Shown here piece by piece: positions 1-8,660 of a stretch of DNA of 43,041 bases. Made by a program: the position numbers and the translations under genes. The stretch's first letter is position 1. Each line of letters begins with the position of its first letter. The DNA comes from JAVBMC01 sp031552845 (GTDB taxonomy: Bacteria > Verrucomicrobiota > Kiritimatiellia > RFP12 > DVOR01): contig JAVBMC010000070.1 of NCBI GenBank assembly GCA_031552845.1, positions 1-43,041 of the forward strand. Reading direction: 5' to 3'. The notes beneath the pieces were generated by a model. It ran no database searches. It was not told the DNA's origin and worked only from the letters and a program-made list of their open reading frames with translations.

Positions 1-282
1 GGTGCCGAGGTGGGAGGTGATCAGCAGCGGCTGGTCGTCGTAGTCCGAAATAATCCCCACGCCCGCCCGTCCGCTGATGGCGTTAAAAGCTTGGAAGTCA
101 TCGTCGAACTTGGAGCGGAACTGCGCATTGCCGATGTCATGAATCGCCCTGTGAAACCGTCCGTTATCCGCCAGCACCGACATACCGCCGCGTACTGTCC
201 CTAGGTGAGAATGATAATCCGTCCCGAAGAACAGATCCTGCACGCAATTGTGCTTCGAGACCACGCCAAAAAAACCGCCCAT
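1..282 (-). CDS. PurF-like amidophosphoribosyltransferase (N-terminal part, cut by window edge)
   Basis: The first 94 residues are visible; the rest lies beyond the window. The reading begins MGGFFGVVSK and continues through DLFFGTDYHSHLGT and RGGMSVL to GRAGVGIISDY and a final SHLGT. This is the N-terminal glutamine-amidotransferase (Ntn) domain of PurF-type amidophosphoribosyltransferases, which make phosphoribosylamine from PRPP and glutamine in the first step of purine synthesis. In canonical PurF the second residue is the nucleophilic Cys (MCGI...). Here it is Gly, so the glutaminase nucleophile is missing. I recall similar MGGFFG-type homologues annotated as PurF in other bacteria. A GGAGGGG Shine-Dalgarno precedes the ATG. 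The gene could be a true PurF variant or a paralogue with a changed ammonia source. Confidence 0.75.
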   Translation of the reverse strand, partial: MGGFFGVVSKHNCVQDLFFGTDYHSHLGTVRGGMSVLADNGRFHRAIHDIGNAQFRSKFDDDFQAFNAISGRAGVGIISDYDDQPLLITSHLGT

Positions 283-310
283 AAACCCCTCCGGTGTTAC
301 TAAGGGACGG

Positions 311-319
311 AGTATAGCA
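311..319 (-). promoter_or_regulatory. extended -10 promoter element for the PurF-like gene
   Basis: On the minus strand the sequence reads TGCTATACT, a TGN-extended -10 box about 28 nt before the start codon at 282. I see no good -35 at 17 nt, so the call rests on the extended -10 and its position. Confidence 0.4.
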
Positions 320-502
320 AAACCCCACCCCTCTGGCGAGTCTAAAATCACGATACAAAGGGTGCCATGCCCATATTAAACTTTTGTTTTAAGCCTTCCC
401 TAAAACCATCCCCGATTTTCCGCGCGACAGGGTGGGGTAATGATACTGTACTGCGCTATTCTCGATGTAATCACCGAAGTTAGCAAAATTGAGTTTTCCC
501 TC

Positions 503-530
503 TTGACTTTAATCCCCAATCTGCTAAACT
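503..530 (+). promoter_or_regulatory. possible distal promoter of the HU-like gene
   Basis: TTGACT at 503-508 and TAAACT at 525-530 with a 16-nt spacer. Transcription from here would give a leader of about 240 nt before the start codon at 777. Confidence 0.35.
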
Positions 531-718
531 GCGCCCCGTTGACCCCATTGGGTGACCGATCACTGACGCGCATAGCGCATATCGGAGCCCAAGCTCGAAA
601 GGAGCCATCAACATATAGACTGCCCGTTTGGCCGGCGTGCAGTTCAGATGCCAGGGGGATATCCACCAATCGCACGAGTGTGCAATTAGGCTTTATTCGG
701 AATCGCCTTGGCGTCGGG

Positions 719-748
719 TTGACAGACGCCGTCGGCTGCCAGCATCAT
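719..748 (+). promoter_or_regulatory. possible proximal promoter of the HU-like gene
   Basis: A perfect TTGACA (719-724) is followed after 18 nt by a weak -10, CATCAT (743-748). The start codon is about 28 nt downstream, with an AGAAGGAA ribosome-binding site between. Confidence 0.35.
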
Positions 749-776
749 ACAAAAGGCGGCAGAAGGAACAATAGCC

Positions 777-1484
777 ATGGCTATTCAGTATCAAAAACGC
801 AAAGGTCTCACACCTGAGCAACAGACAGAAGGCATCAGCATCATTCAAAGCTCGCGTGCCTATAAACTCCCGGAGTTCGGCTTCTATGAGCTGCTCTCTA
901 TGGCCAACCCGAAGGTCAAACGCAGCGATGCCATCGCCGTCGTTGAAGCCCTGCGGGAGGTCATCATCACCCAATGCACCAACGGCGTGACTGTGCGCCT
1001 GCCCGAACTGTTCGACATCGTTCCGTTCGTGCGCGGCACGCAGGATGCTAAAGGCGATTGGATCAACGGCCCGATTACCGGACTGCGGTTACGGGTTTTA
1101 GAAGAACTCAGCACTATCTTCCAACGGCAGGTTGTGCTCGAGCCGATCGACACCCAAACCATCATTCCTATCATCAACGCGGTAGAGGACTCCCGCACTG
1201 GCAGCGTCAATGAGAAGCTCTCGCGTGGCGGTTCGATTGCCATCAACGGCAGACACCTCAAGTTCCACCCACTTGCGGAGGATGAGGGTGCTTTCTTCAT
1301 CAAGGAGGATGGAACAGAAGTCAAAGCCCTCCGCGGCCTCGACAATACGGCCACGCGCCTGACGGTCGAAGTCCCGGCAGAGATTGAGGAAGGTTCGCGT
1401 TGCATGCTCGTTGTGCGGATGCGCATGAATCGCAACAAAGCTCTACGCTGCTCCGCCTACGAGACAGAGTTTAAAATCATCTAA
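777..1484 (+). CDS. HU/IHF-like DNA-binding protein with C-terminal DUF4469-type domain
   Basis: A 235-aa protein. Residues about 1-125 have the layout of HU/IHF-family DNA-binding domains, including the helical stretch KVKRSDAIAVVEALREVII and a following beta region (NGVTVRLPELF). Residues about 140-235 form a second, beta-rich domain (SRGGSIAINGRHLKF, RLTVEVPAEIEEGSRCML) resembling the DUF4469 Ig-like module that follows HU-like domains in Bacteroidota and Verrucomicrobiota proteins. The expected role is non-specific DNA binding and bending, i.e. nucleoid structure. The ATG is preceded by AGAAGGAA. The gene is monocistronic, ending 20 nt before a strong intrinsic terminator. The family assignment is from residue patterns only; the exact role is unknown. 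Confidence 0.75.
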   Translation: MAIQYQKRKGLTPEQQTEGISIIQSSRAYKLPEFGFYELLSMANPKVKRSDAIAVVEALREVIITQCTNGVTVRLPELFDIVPFVRGTQDAKGDWINGPITGLRLRVLEELSTIFQRQVVLEPIDTQTIIPIINAVEDSRTGSVNEKLSRGGSIAINGRHLKFHPLAEDEGAFFIKEDGTEVKALRGLDNTATRLTVEVPAEIEEGSRCMLVVRMRMNRNKALRCSAYETEFKII

Positions 1485-1503
1485 CGTTGGCTAACCAACC
1501 CGT

Positions 1504-1538
1504 GGCCTGTGGAGTTCACCCTCCACAGGCCTTTTTTT
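1504..1538 (+). terminator. intrinsic terminator of the HU-like gene
   Basis: An 11-bp perfect stem GGCCTGTGGAG / CTCCACAGGCC with a TTCACC loop is followed directly by seven T residues, 20 nt after the stop codon. Confidence 0.88.
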
Positions 1539-1606
1539 ATGTCGATTCGCCCTTGAAAGCTACCAGAATCAGCCCTCAACCCAAGGAAAGATAGCCGCTC
1601 TCGCGA

Positions 1607-1716
1607 CCACGAGTACAACTCACTCGCAGGCGCGAGTGACCCTGAGTCGTACACAGGAGTGAATCTCACTCGTAGGTACGAGTCGTTCACGCTCGTACCT
1701 ACGAGCGTGAACGAGG
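1607..1716. repeat. 11-nt periodic palindromic array 1 (core CGAGT/ACTCG)
   Basis: About ten consecutive 11-nt blocks each carry a CGAGT-like word in forward or reverse orientation. Examples in order are CCACGAGTACA, ACTCACTCGCA, GGCGCGAGTGA, AATCTCACTCG, TAGGTACGAGT and GTACCTACGAG. Neighbouring blocks in opposite orientation create palindromes; the best has arms CACGCTCGTA and TACGAGCGTG separated by 2 nt. Units are degenerate, unlike a CRISPR or a simple tandem repeat. Two comparable arrays lie at 20438 and 33875. Function is unknown. Confidence 0.7.
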
Positions 1717-1824
1717 ATACCCCAAACCCAGCGCAAAACAGGTAATTGAGGCGTGTTGCCCTGTTAATCGGATATCGAATGGCGGCTTTATGATTTGTAA
1801 TAAGGAAATGAGTGATGTTTTGGC

Positions 1825-1854
1825 TTGACTGGTATCGAGAAAATGGGATATAGT
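1825..1854 (+). promoter_or_regulatory. promoter of the InlB-repeat protein gene
   Basis: TTGACT (1825-1830), an 18-nt spacer and TATAGT (1849-1854). Transcription would start near 1861, leaving a leader of about 24 nt that contains the GGAGG at 1876-1880. This promoter rules out the longer reading that would start translation at the TTG of the -35 box. Confidence 0.7.
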
Positions 1855-1884
1855 ATAGGTGGTTGTGATGGTAATGGAGGCGTT

Positions 1885-4800
1885 ATGAAAAGATATTGGC
1901 GCATAGTTTGTTTGCTGGCGTACTGGCTGGGCGGTTTGTCGGTGGCGGAGGGTGCGGAGCTGCCGTTGCCGTATTCGAACGCGATTGCGGCCGAGGCGGA
2001 TGTGGCGCAGTGGTCGTTGTCGGGGGCGGCGTTTTCAATTGCTTACGGGGGGTCTGTTCTTTTTAGTACACAGGGGGCTTTCGCGGAGCTGCCGTTGATT
2101 GCCGAGGGCGAACTGGGGACGCTGGCGGTGCAGATCACGGCACGGTATGGGGATTATCTGGAGGTGTATGCGTCGGCAGATGGTACAGCTTTTGCACAGG
2201 TGAAGCGGTTTACGACGGGGAGCAGCAGTGCCGATGTCGTGAGCGAGATTGTGACGTTGCCGGAGGGCACGCGGGGGGTGCGGATTGTGGCGAGCTCCGG
2301 GACGCAGAACGATGTTTACTTGCAGGCGATTGATGTGTTCCGTTTGGTGACGGTGACGTTTGATGCGCAGGGGGGAGCGGTGTCGCCGGAGTCGATGGTG
2401 GCGACGCGGCTTTATGGGGCGTTGCCCGTGCCGGTGAAGGCGGGAGTTTATTTTGCAGGCTGGCGGACTGAGCCGGATGGCGGTGGCGTGCGGGTGCGCG
2501 AGGGGGATGTGGTAACGGCAGCGGGGGATCATTCTTTATATGCGCATTGGGTGGGGAGCTTGGATGAGCTGGCGATACGGGATTTTCCGTACGTGAATGA
2601 TATCGCGAGTGAGGGAAGTGTTGCCGATTGGACGTTGGGGGGGGCATCGTTTACGGCGGCGCAAGGTGGATCGATTCTCTTTGCACTCCCCGGTTCTTCG
2701 GCGGTGATGCCGGTGTTTGCGGGGGAGAATCTGGCGGTGCAGATCACGGCGGTGTATGGCGACTATATTGATTTACAGGTCTCATCGGATGGCGTGGCGT
2801 ATACTTTTTTGGCGACGTTTACGGGCGGAGCCACTGCGAATACGCCGAGCCAGCGGGTGGAGCTGCCGAATGGAACGCGGTTTGCAAAGTTTGTGGCACG
2901 GCAGGGAACTTATGGTGATGTATTCTTGCAGGCGGTGACGTTGGCGCAGCGGGTTGAGGTGGATCTGGATGCACAGGGCGGGACGGTCGAACCTGCGTCG
3001 CTTTTGCGGTATCAGCTTGAGGCATGCGGCCAGCTGCCGACGCCGGTGAAGGCGGGGGCAGTCTTCGGGGGGTGGTGGACGGAGCCGAATGGCGGCGGGG
3101 ATCGCGTGACGTCGGCGACGCCCGTTACAGGTTTTGATACGCTGTATGCGAAGTGGTTTGACGGTGCAGACGCATTCAACATCACGCGCCTGCCGTATGC
3201 AAACGAGATAGCGTCCTCAGATGATATGATGGGCTGGACGTTGGCGAATGCCGAGTTTACAACGCTGCAAAGCGGCGCAATCATTTTCGCAACCGAGGGC
3301 AGCGCGGTGACGTTGCCGAAGATTGCTGTTAGCGATGCGGCGTGGGGAATTCAGATTACAGCGGTCAATGGGTTTTATTTTGATCTGTACGTCTCGGCGG
3401 ATGGTGCGGCGTATGAGAAGTTCGAAACGTTTGAGGGAGCTTATTGGAGCCAGCCCGTGGTGAGCCAGTTTATATTTCCGCCGGCGGGGACGCAGTTCGC
3501 AAAGATCGTGACAAGTTATGGTGTGGCGAACAATGCGTATTTGCTGTCGGTACGGTTGGCCTCGAAGGTGCGCGTGAGTTATGACGCGCAGGGCGGTGGG
3601 GCGAATCCGCCTGCTGCGATGTTGGCGCAAGGCGCGGCGTATGGTACGCTGCCGACGGTGACGCGGCGCAATTATGCGTTCGCGGGGTGGTATTCGGAGC
3701 CGGATGGCGGCGGCGTACAAATCAGCGGCACGACGGTGCTGGTTGACGGCGCGGATCATAGCATTTATGCGCACTGGCTGCCGCTGGCGACGCATTGGGT
3801 CACATTTGATGCGCAGGGGGGTTCTGTGCCGTCACCCGCCGGAATGGCGGTAGCGGATTATACGCCCTATGGCACATTGCCGGAGACGGCGCGGGCGGGC
3901 TTTACGTTTGGCGGCTGGTGGACGGCTCCAAATGGCGGCGGCGTGCGGATTTACGCATGGCACCTGCAGTCTTTTGAGGCAAATCATACGCTGTATGCAA
4001 AGTGGATTGAGCAGGTGCCGGTGGTTGAGTATACGGTGACGTTTAATCCGCAGGGCGGCACGCCGTTGCCGGAGGAACGCATCTATCGCGCCGACCAAAG
4101 CTATGGTTCGCTGCCGGCGGTGACGCGTGACGGGTTCATCTTCCAAGGCTGGTTCCCCGTGCCGGAAGGCGGGGAGTACGTTGCTTACAATACGAAAGTC
4201 GCGGCGGGCGATCATACGCTCTATGCGCAGTGGAGGAGTCGTTCTGAAGCACTGACAGAGGCATTGGATAATCCTGAGTGGACTTGGACGACCGGCGGCA
4301 CAGCGCCGTGGGGTGTTTCCGGCAGGGAGTACTCGCATGACAATGTTTCGGCGGCTCAGAGCGGCAATATTTCCAGAGGACAGGATTCATGGATTCAAGC
4401 AACCGTCGAGGGATCCGGCGTGGTGATTTTCTGGTGGCGCAGCGGAGGCGGGTATATTGAAGACAGCATCCTTTTCAAGGTCGATGGCGTTGGGCGGCTC
4501 TCTTACTTCCCCTATTCATTAGCCAACTGGAAGCGGGAAATTGTCATCGTCAATGGCGCGGGGACTCATCAGCTGAGATGGTGCATGGAGGAAGAATCCA
4601 GCGGTGCTATGGCACTTTATCTGGATCAGGTGGAGTGGCTGCCCGCTGCCGATGTGAGGGTGGCGTTCGATTTACAAGGCGGTACAGATCCCGCCCATCT
4701 GCCCGCGTTCCACGTCTATGCGTTGGGCGAGCAGTATAATCCGATTGGCTTGGATGTGCCGATTATGCCTCACCCCGAGCGTGAAGGTCATGCGTTCGGC

Positions 4801-7800
4801 GGCTGGTTCACGCAGCCGAACGGCGGGGACGATGAGGTTGTTCCTTACTCCAGTTATGTTTTGAATTCCGAAGACCATACGCTCTATGCCTATTGGCGTG
4901 AGAGATACACCGTGACATTTGATTCGCAAGGCGGGTCGGTGCCGGTTCCTGCCAGCATTGACGTGACGCTAGACTATTATTCGCTGCCGACCGTCACGCG
5001 TGCGGATTATATTTTCGCGGGCTGGTGGACGCAGCCGGGCGGCACAAGCGGCGGCGGGGTGTTGATCACCAACCGCGCACCGGTGATGGCTACGGCCAAC
5101 CATGCGCTCTATGCCGCGTGGATTGCCGCGAGCGAACTGCCGCTGGGCGTGGCGGTGAATGCGCCGGAGCTAACGTGGTCAACCGGCGGTGCCGCAAACT
5201 GGTATCCGCAGGCGCAGGAATCGTATGACAGCGCGCATGCCGCACGGTGCGATGCACTCTCAAAAACCACCAATGCATGGATCGAAGCCGCAGTCAACGG
5301 TCCGGGCGTCCTGAACTTCCAATGGTATGTCAGCTTGCAGGACAGCAACAGCGAGCTGGTGTTTGAGACAGTCTCAGGCACAACCCGTTCTGCCAAAGCG
5401 AGCCTGTCCCAATACACATCGGGCAAATGGGTGTCCCAGTCCTTTATCATCCCCTCCGGAGTAACCGCATTGCGGTGGAGCTTGCGCAAGAGCGGTTCAA
5501 CCGTCTACTCCTCCGACTACGCGCTGTTGGATCAAGTGAGCTGGACGCCGGCCGATCCTGCGCTGACGGTGGCGTTTGACGCCCAGGGCGGAACAGTCGA
5601 TCCGGCCTCGAAGGCCATTGTCTTCAATGACCGTTACTACGCATTGCCGGTGCCGGTGCGGGACGGGTGGACTTTCAGCACATGGCAGACACTGCCGAAT
5701 GGCGGGGGGCAACGCGTGGACACGTGGAGCTACGTGACCAATCCCGTGAACCACACGCTCTATGCCACGTGGCTGAAGCAGTGGACGATCACCTTTGATG
5801 CTCAAGGCGGCTCGACGCCTAACCCGGCCTCGTTGCAGGCCACCGAGACCCTGCCTTATTATGCGCTGCCAACATCGTCCCGCGAGGGTTACTTCTTTGC
5901 AGGGTGGTATACGCTGCCCAATGGTGCGGGTGAAAACATCGTGTCCTACTCAACGGTGCGGTTGACTGATAACCAGACGCTTTATGCTTACTGGACATCC
6001 CCAATCACTGTGACGCTCAATCCGCAAGGCGGTTCAGTCACGCCCGCGACGCTGTCAGTCTATCCGCAATCGGCCTACATCGGGCTCCCGACGCCGACGC
6101 GTGCGGGTTATACCTTTGAAGGCTGGTATCGGATTCCGAACGGCTCAGACCAACGTGTCTTTGACAACAGTACTGTGACGCCGGCGGAGAATCATACGCT
6201 CTATGCCCGCTGGAGCAGCACCGTCACCGTCGCGTTGGACGCGCAGGGCGGTTCGACACCGGACCCGGACTTTAAGACGCTTGCCCTGACGGCCAATTAC
6301 GGCACGCTCCCCGAACTGACACGCGCTGACTACGTGTTCATGGGATGGTTCACCCGGCCCGACTGCGGCGGACAGAAAGTCACGTCATCGACTGTGTTGG
6401 TTGATGCGTATGATCATACGCTCTATGCAGGCTGGATACAGATTGCTTTAGGCGATGCGCTGAACGCGCCGGAGTTCACGTGGGTCAGCGGCGGCAACGT
6501 CCCTTGGTTCTCCCAGCTCGATACGACGCATGATGGCGTCAGTGCCTTGCGAAGCGGTGCGATTACGCACAATGGCGAGTCATGGCTCACCGCCGAAGTC
6601 AGCGGTCCCGGACAGGTGAGTTTCTGGTGGACGGTTTCTTCCGAGAGCGGTTGCGATTGCTTGAGCGTCTATGCCCTTGCAGGCGAGACTGAAACGCTGC
6701 TCAAACAAATCTCCGGCGCAAGCGGCTGGCAGCAGGAAACTTTCACGCTTGATGCAGCCGTCACCGGCCTCAAGTGGGTTTACTCGAAAAATGGCTCGGG
6801 CAACAACGGTTCCGATTGCGGCTGGCTCGATGAAGTCGCATGGCAGCCACTGCATGCTGTCGCGTTTGACGTCAATGGCGCAACGATCGACGCACCCGCT
6901 GCCCAAGGCTTCATCGTCGGCGAGCCGTTCGGCGAACTGCCCGTGCTGCCGGAGAGCAATCTGGGCACCTTTGACGGTTGGAGCACGGCGGCGGATGATT
7001 CAGGCGCACTTGTCACCGCGGAAACTCTCGTGACTGCCGAGATTACTGTGCTGTACGCCCGGTGGATGCCCCTACCTTCTCTGGCCGAAACACTTGACCT
7101 GCCAGGCTATGTGTTTGAGAACGACAGCGGTGCCCCTTGGCAGATCGTCGCCGATCCGGTGCATCGCGGCACGACGGCTTTGCGTTCCGGAAGCATTCGC
7201 GACAACGACACCACACGCCTCTCGACAACCATCACCGGGCCGGGCGTCTTCTCCTTCTGGTGGAAGGTCTCCTGCGAGGCATCTTTTGACAGACTCATTT
7301 GTACCATTAATGGGCAGGAGATAGCCGAAATCTCCGGCGAGAAGGATTGGGCTTATGTCGAAGCCGTTATTTCCGGCGGTGCCCCCGTCACCGTGACATG
7401 GGCTTACGACAAAGATCTTTCGGACTCCGATGGGTTGGATTGCGGCTGGCTGGATGATGTCAGCTTCACCCCTGCGCCGGATGATATTCTGTTGAGCTTC
7501 AATACGCACGCCTCCGGTGTTGCGGCACCGGCTTCGCGGATAGTTCCATTCGCAGAGCCTTACGGGCTGCTGCCCGCAATCAAGCGCGAGGGTTACCGCT
7601 TCGGCGGCTGGTGGAGCGCACCCGAAACGGGTGATGCTGTCGGCCCCGGCACGCTGATGACGAATTTGACGGCGCATACGCTCCACGCACGCTGGCTGTC
7701 GGCAGGCGGCGAGTGGGTGTTTGATCCTGACGGCGGCAGCACGCCTTACCTGGTTCACACCACCATCCCCGGTGCGATTGTCGCCTGCGCGACTAACGAG

Positions 7801-8532
7801 CTGGGCGAGGTAACGGTGAGGATGATGGATTCGTCGGTTCGAGAAATCATCCTGCCGTTGGCCGATCCGTTCCCGGCGGGTTATAGGCTGGTGAGGATTG
7901 CGGCGCAGGCGTGCTTGGCCTACCCGCCATTACAATCCGTAACCCTTCCGTCAAGCGTGACGAATATTGGCGATCTTGCGTTTGCCTCTAACCTGACCTT
8001 GACCGATGTACTCTTTAACGGACCGCCGCCGCAGGTCTCTCCGGCGGAAACAACCGACATCTTCTATAGGTGTCCCTATCTCACGCTCTACATCAAGCCT
8101 GAACATGCGGCGGCGTGGGATGCCGTAGTGGCGAATGGACCCGTGAGTGGCGGACAAGCACTTTGGCAAGGGCGGCCTGTCCGGTTGTTGGAGGATGCGG
8201 GCGATGACGCCTTCATCCTGTGGCTGGCGCAGTATTATCCTGAACTGCCGGATGGCTCAACGATTGGTGCTAATGGCATCACGCTCTACGATTCCTATAT
8301 CGCGGGACTGGTGCCCACCGATCCCGATAGCCGCCTGCTCGCCGGCATTGAACTTGTCGATGGCGCCTATACGATTACGTGGACGCCTGATCTCAGTGCC
8401 GCCCGCCGTTATACGGTATGGGCGACGGAGAGCCTGACTGATGCCGTTTGGCAGGAGGTTGAGCCCACTGCACCTATTGTGGATGAATCGCAACGTTACT
8501 TCCGCATCCAAGTTACGCTGCCTGGCGATTAA
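1885..8532 (+). CDS. giant secreted InlB B-repeat (Listeria-Bacteroides repeat) protein
   Basis: A 2215-aa protein with a Sec signal peptide (MKRYWRIVCLLAYWLGG...) after a GGAGG ribosome-binding site. Thirteen InlB-type repeats are visible, each opening with a T-FDAQGG-like strand and ending in LYAxW (residues about 154-1935; the last two are degenerate). They alternate with two kinds of beta-sandwich-like insert. Three early inserts begin LPYxNxIA and contain GGS-I/L-F. Four later ones (around nt 4250, 5135, 6445 and 7075) share W-TGG...PW, A-V-GPGV-FWW and a closing LDxVxW. Residues about 1945-2090 contain a short BspA-like leucine-rich segment (LQSVTLPSSVTNIGDLAF). The C-terminal tail (YTVWATESLTDAVW...YFRIQV) resembles tails common in Kiritimatiellota exported proteins. 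The likely role is cell-surface or extracellular binding; substrate unknown. Confidence 0.85.
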   Translation: MKRYWRIVCLLAYWLGGLSVAEGAELPLPYSNAIAAEADVAQWSLSGAAFSIAYGGSVLFSTQGAFAELPLIAEGELGTLAVQITARYGDYLEVYASADGTAFAQVKRFTTGSSSADVVSEIVTLPEGTRGVRIVASSGTQNDVYLQAIDVFRLVTVTFDAQGGAVSPESMVATRLYGALPVPVKAGVYFAGWRTEPDGGGVRVREGDVVTAAGDHSLYAHWVGSLDELAIRDFPYVNDIASEGSVADWTLGGASFTAAQGGSILFALPGSSAVMPVFAGENLAVQITAVYGDYIDLQVSSDGVAYTFLATFTGGATANTPSQRVELPNGTRFAKFVARQGTYGDVFLQAVTLAQRVEVDLDAQGGTVEPASLLRYQLEACGQLPTPVKAGAVFGGWWTEPNGGGDRVTSATPVTGFDTLYAKWFDGADAFNITRLPYANEIASSDDMMGWTLANAEFTTLQSGAIIFATEGSAVTLPKIAVSDAAWGIQITAVNGFYFDLYVSADGAAYEKFETFEGAYWSQPVVSQFIFPPAGTQFAKIVTSYGVANNAYLLSVRLASKVRVSYDAQGGGANPPAAMLAQGAAYGTLPTVTRRNYAFAGWYSEPDGGGVQISGTTVLVDGADHSIYAHWLPLATHWVTFDAQGGSVPSPAGMAVADYTPYGTLPETARAGFTFGGWWTAPNGGGVRIYAWHLQSFEANHTLYAKWIEQVPVVEYTVTFNPQGGTPLPEERIYRADQSYGSLPAVTRDGFIFQGWFPVPEGGEYVAYNTKVAAGDHTLYAQWRSRSEALTEALDNPEWTWTTGGTAPWGVSGREYSHDNVSAAQSGNISRGQDSWIQATVEGSGVVIFWWRSGGGYIEDSILFKVDGVGRLSYFPYSLANWKREIVIVNGAGTHQLRWCMEEESSGAMALYLDQVEWLPAADVRVAFDLQGGTDPAHLPAFHVYALGEQYNPIGLDVPIMPHPEREGHAFGGWFTQPNGGDDEVVPYSSYVLNSEDHTLYAYWRERYTVTFDSQGGSVPVPASIDVTLDYYSLPTVTRADYIFAGWWTQPGGTSGGGVLITNRAPVMATANHALYAAWIAASELPLGVAVNAPELTWSTGGAANWYPQAQESYDSAHAARCDALSKTTNAWIEAAVNGPGVLNFQWYVSLQDSNSELVFETVSGTTRSAKASLSQYTSGKWVSQSFIIPSGVTALRWSLRKSGSTVYSSDYALLDQVSWTPADPALTVAFDAQGGTVDPASKAIVFNDRYYALPVPVRDGWTFSTWQTLPNGGGQRVDTWSYVTNPVNHTLYATWLKQWTITFDAQGGSTPNPASLQATETLPYYALPTSSREGYFFAGWYTLPNGAGENIVSYSTVRLTDNQTLYAYWTSPITVTLNPQGGSVTPATLSVYPQSAYIGLPTPTRAGYTFEGWYRIPNGSDQRVFDNSTVTPAENHTLYARWSSTVTVALDAQGGSTPDPDFKTLALTANYGTLPELTRADYVFMGWFTRPDCGGQKVTSSTVLVDAYDHTLYAGWIQIALGDALNAPEFTWVSGGNVPWFSQLDTTHDGVSALRSGAITHNGESWLTAEVSGPGQVSFWWTVSSESGCDCLSVYALAGETETLLKQISGASGWQQETFTLDAAVTGLKWVYSKNGSGNNGSDCGWLDEVAWQPLHAVAFDVNGATIDAPAAQGFIVGEPFGELPVLPESNLGTFDGWSTAADDSGALVTAETLVTAEITVLYARWMPLPSLAETLDLPGYVFENDSGAPWQIVADPVHRGTTALRSGSIRDNDTTRLSTTITGPGVFSFWWKVSCEASFDRLICTINGQEIAEISGEKDWAYVEAVISGGAPVTVTWAYDKDLSDSDGLDCGWLDDVSFTPAPDDILLSFNTHASGVAAPASRIVPFAEPYGLLPAIKREGYRFGGWWSAPETGDAVGPGTLMTNLTAHTLHARWLSAGGEWVFDPDGGSTPYLVHTTIPGAIVACATNELGEVTVRMMDSSVREIILPLADPFPAGYRLVRIAAQACLAYPPLQSVTLPSSVTNIGDLAFASNLTLTDVLFNGPPPQVSPAETTDIFYRCPYLTLYIKPEHAAAWDAVVANGPVSGGQALWQGRPVRLLEDAGDDAFILWLAQYYPELPDGSTIGANGITLYDSYIAGLVPTDPDSRLLAGIELVDGAYTITWTPDLSAARRYTVWATESLTDAVWQEVEPTAPIVDESQRYFRIQVTLPGD

Positions 8533-8623
8533 CTGTAGGCAGCCTAAACGTCTTTGACAGCTTGCGGTCAACCCGCGTCTTGGAAATCCTCGGCGAAACC
8601 ATCGGGGCACGTTGCTTTCGCGG

Positions 8624-8652
8624 TTGAATTGCGGTCTGATAAAAGGTATAAT
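8624..8652 (+). promoter_or_regulatory. promoter of the AlkD-like gene, predicting a leaderless transcript
   Basis: TTGAAT (8624-8629), a 17-nt spacer and a perfect TATAAT (8647-8652). The ATG begins only 8 nt after the -10 box, so the predicted transcription start falls on or 1-2 nt before the start codon. Confidence 0.75.
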
Positions 8653-8660
8653 CCGGGGTC

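Larger units (their letters stand above)
283..776. other. intergenic region between divergent genes
   Basis: No convincing gene is present in these 494 nt. The left part carries the minus-strand promoter of the PurF-like gene. The right part carries two possible promoters for the HU-like gene (503-530 and 719-748). If the upstream one is used, the transcript has a leader of about 240 nt of unknown function. Confidence 0.5.
1485..1884. other. intergenic region with terminator, 11-nt periodic array and promoter
   Basis: Four hundred bases without a gene. They contain the HU-like gene terminator, the palindromic array described at 1607-1716, about 100 nt of plain sequence and the promoter of the InlB-repeat gene. 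Confidence 0.6.

Noticed and set aside
440..817. 125-codon open frame on the plus strand before the HU-like gene
   Set aside because: It has no ribosome-binding site or recognisable domain, spans promoter sequences and overlaps the HU-like gene start in another frame.
1825..1884. Longer start of the InlB-repeat protein at TTG 1825
   Set aside because: That TTG is the -35 box of a good promoter, and the signal peptide begins at ATG 1885 after GGAGG.
2035..2647. Minus-strand open frames opposite the InlB-repeat gene
   Set aside because: They are rich in Pro, Arg and His and overlap one another; they are shadows of a G-rich coding strand with strongly biased codons.
8517..8543. GCTGCCT/AGGCAGC hairpin at the end of the InlB-repeat gene as a terminator
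   Set aside because: The stem is only 7 bp with a 13-nt loop that contains the stop codon, and no T run follows.
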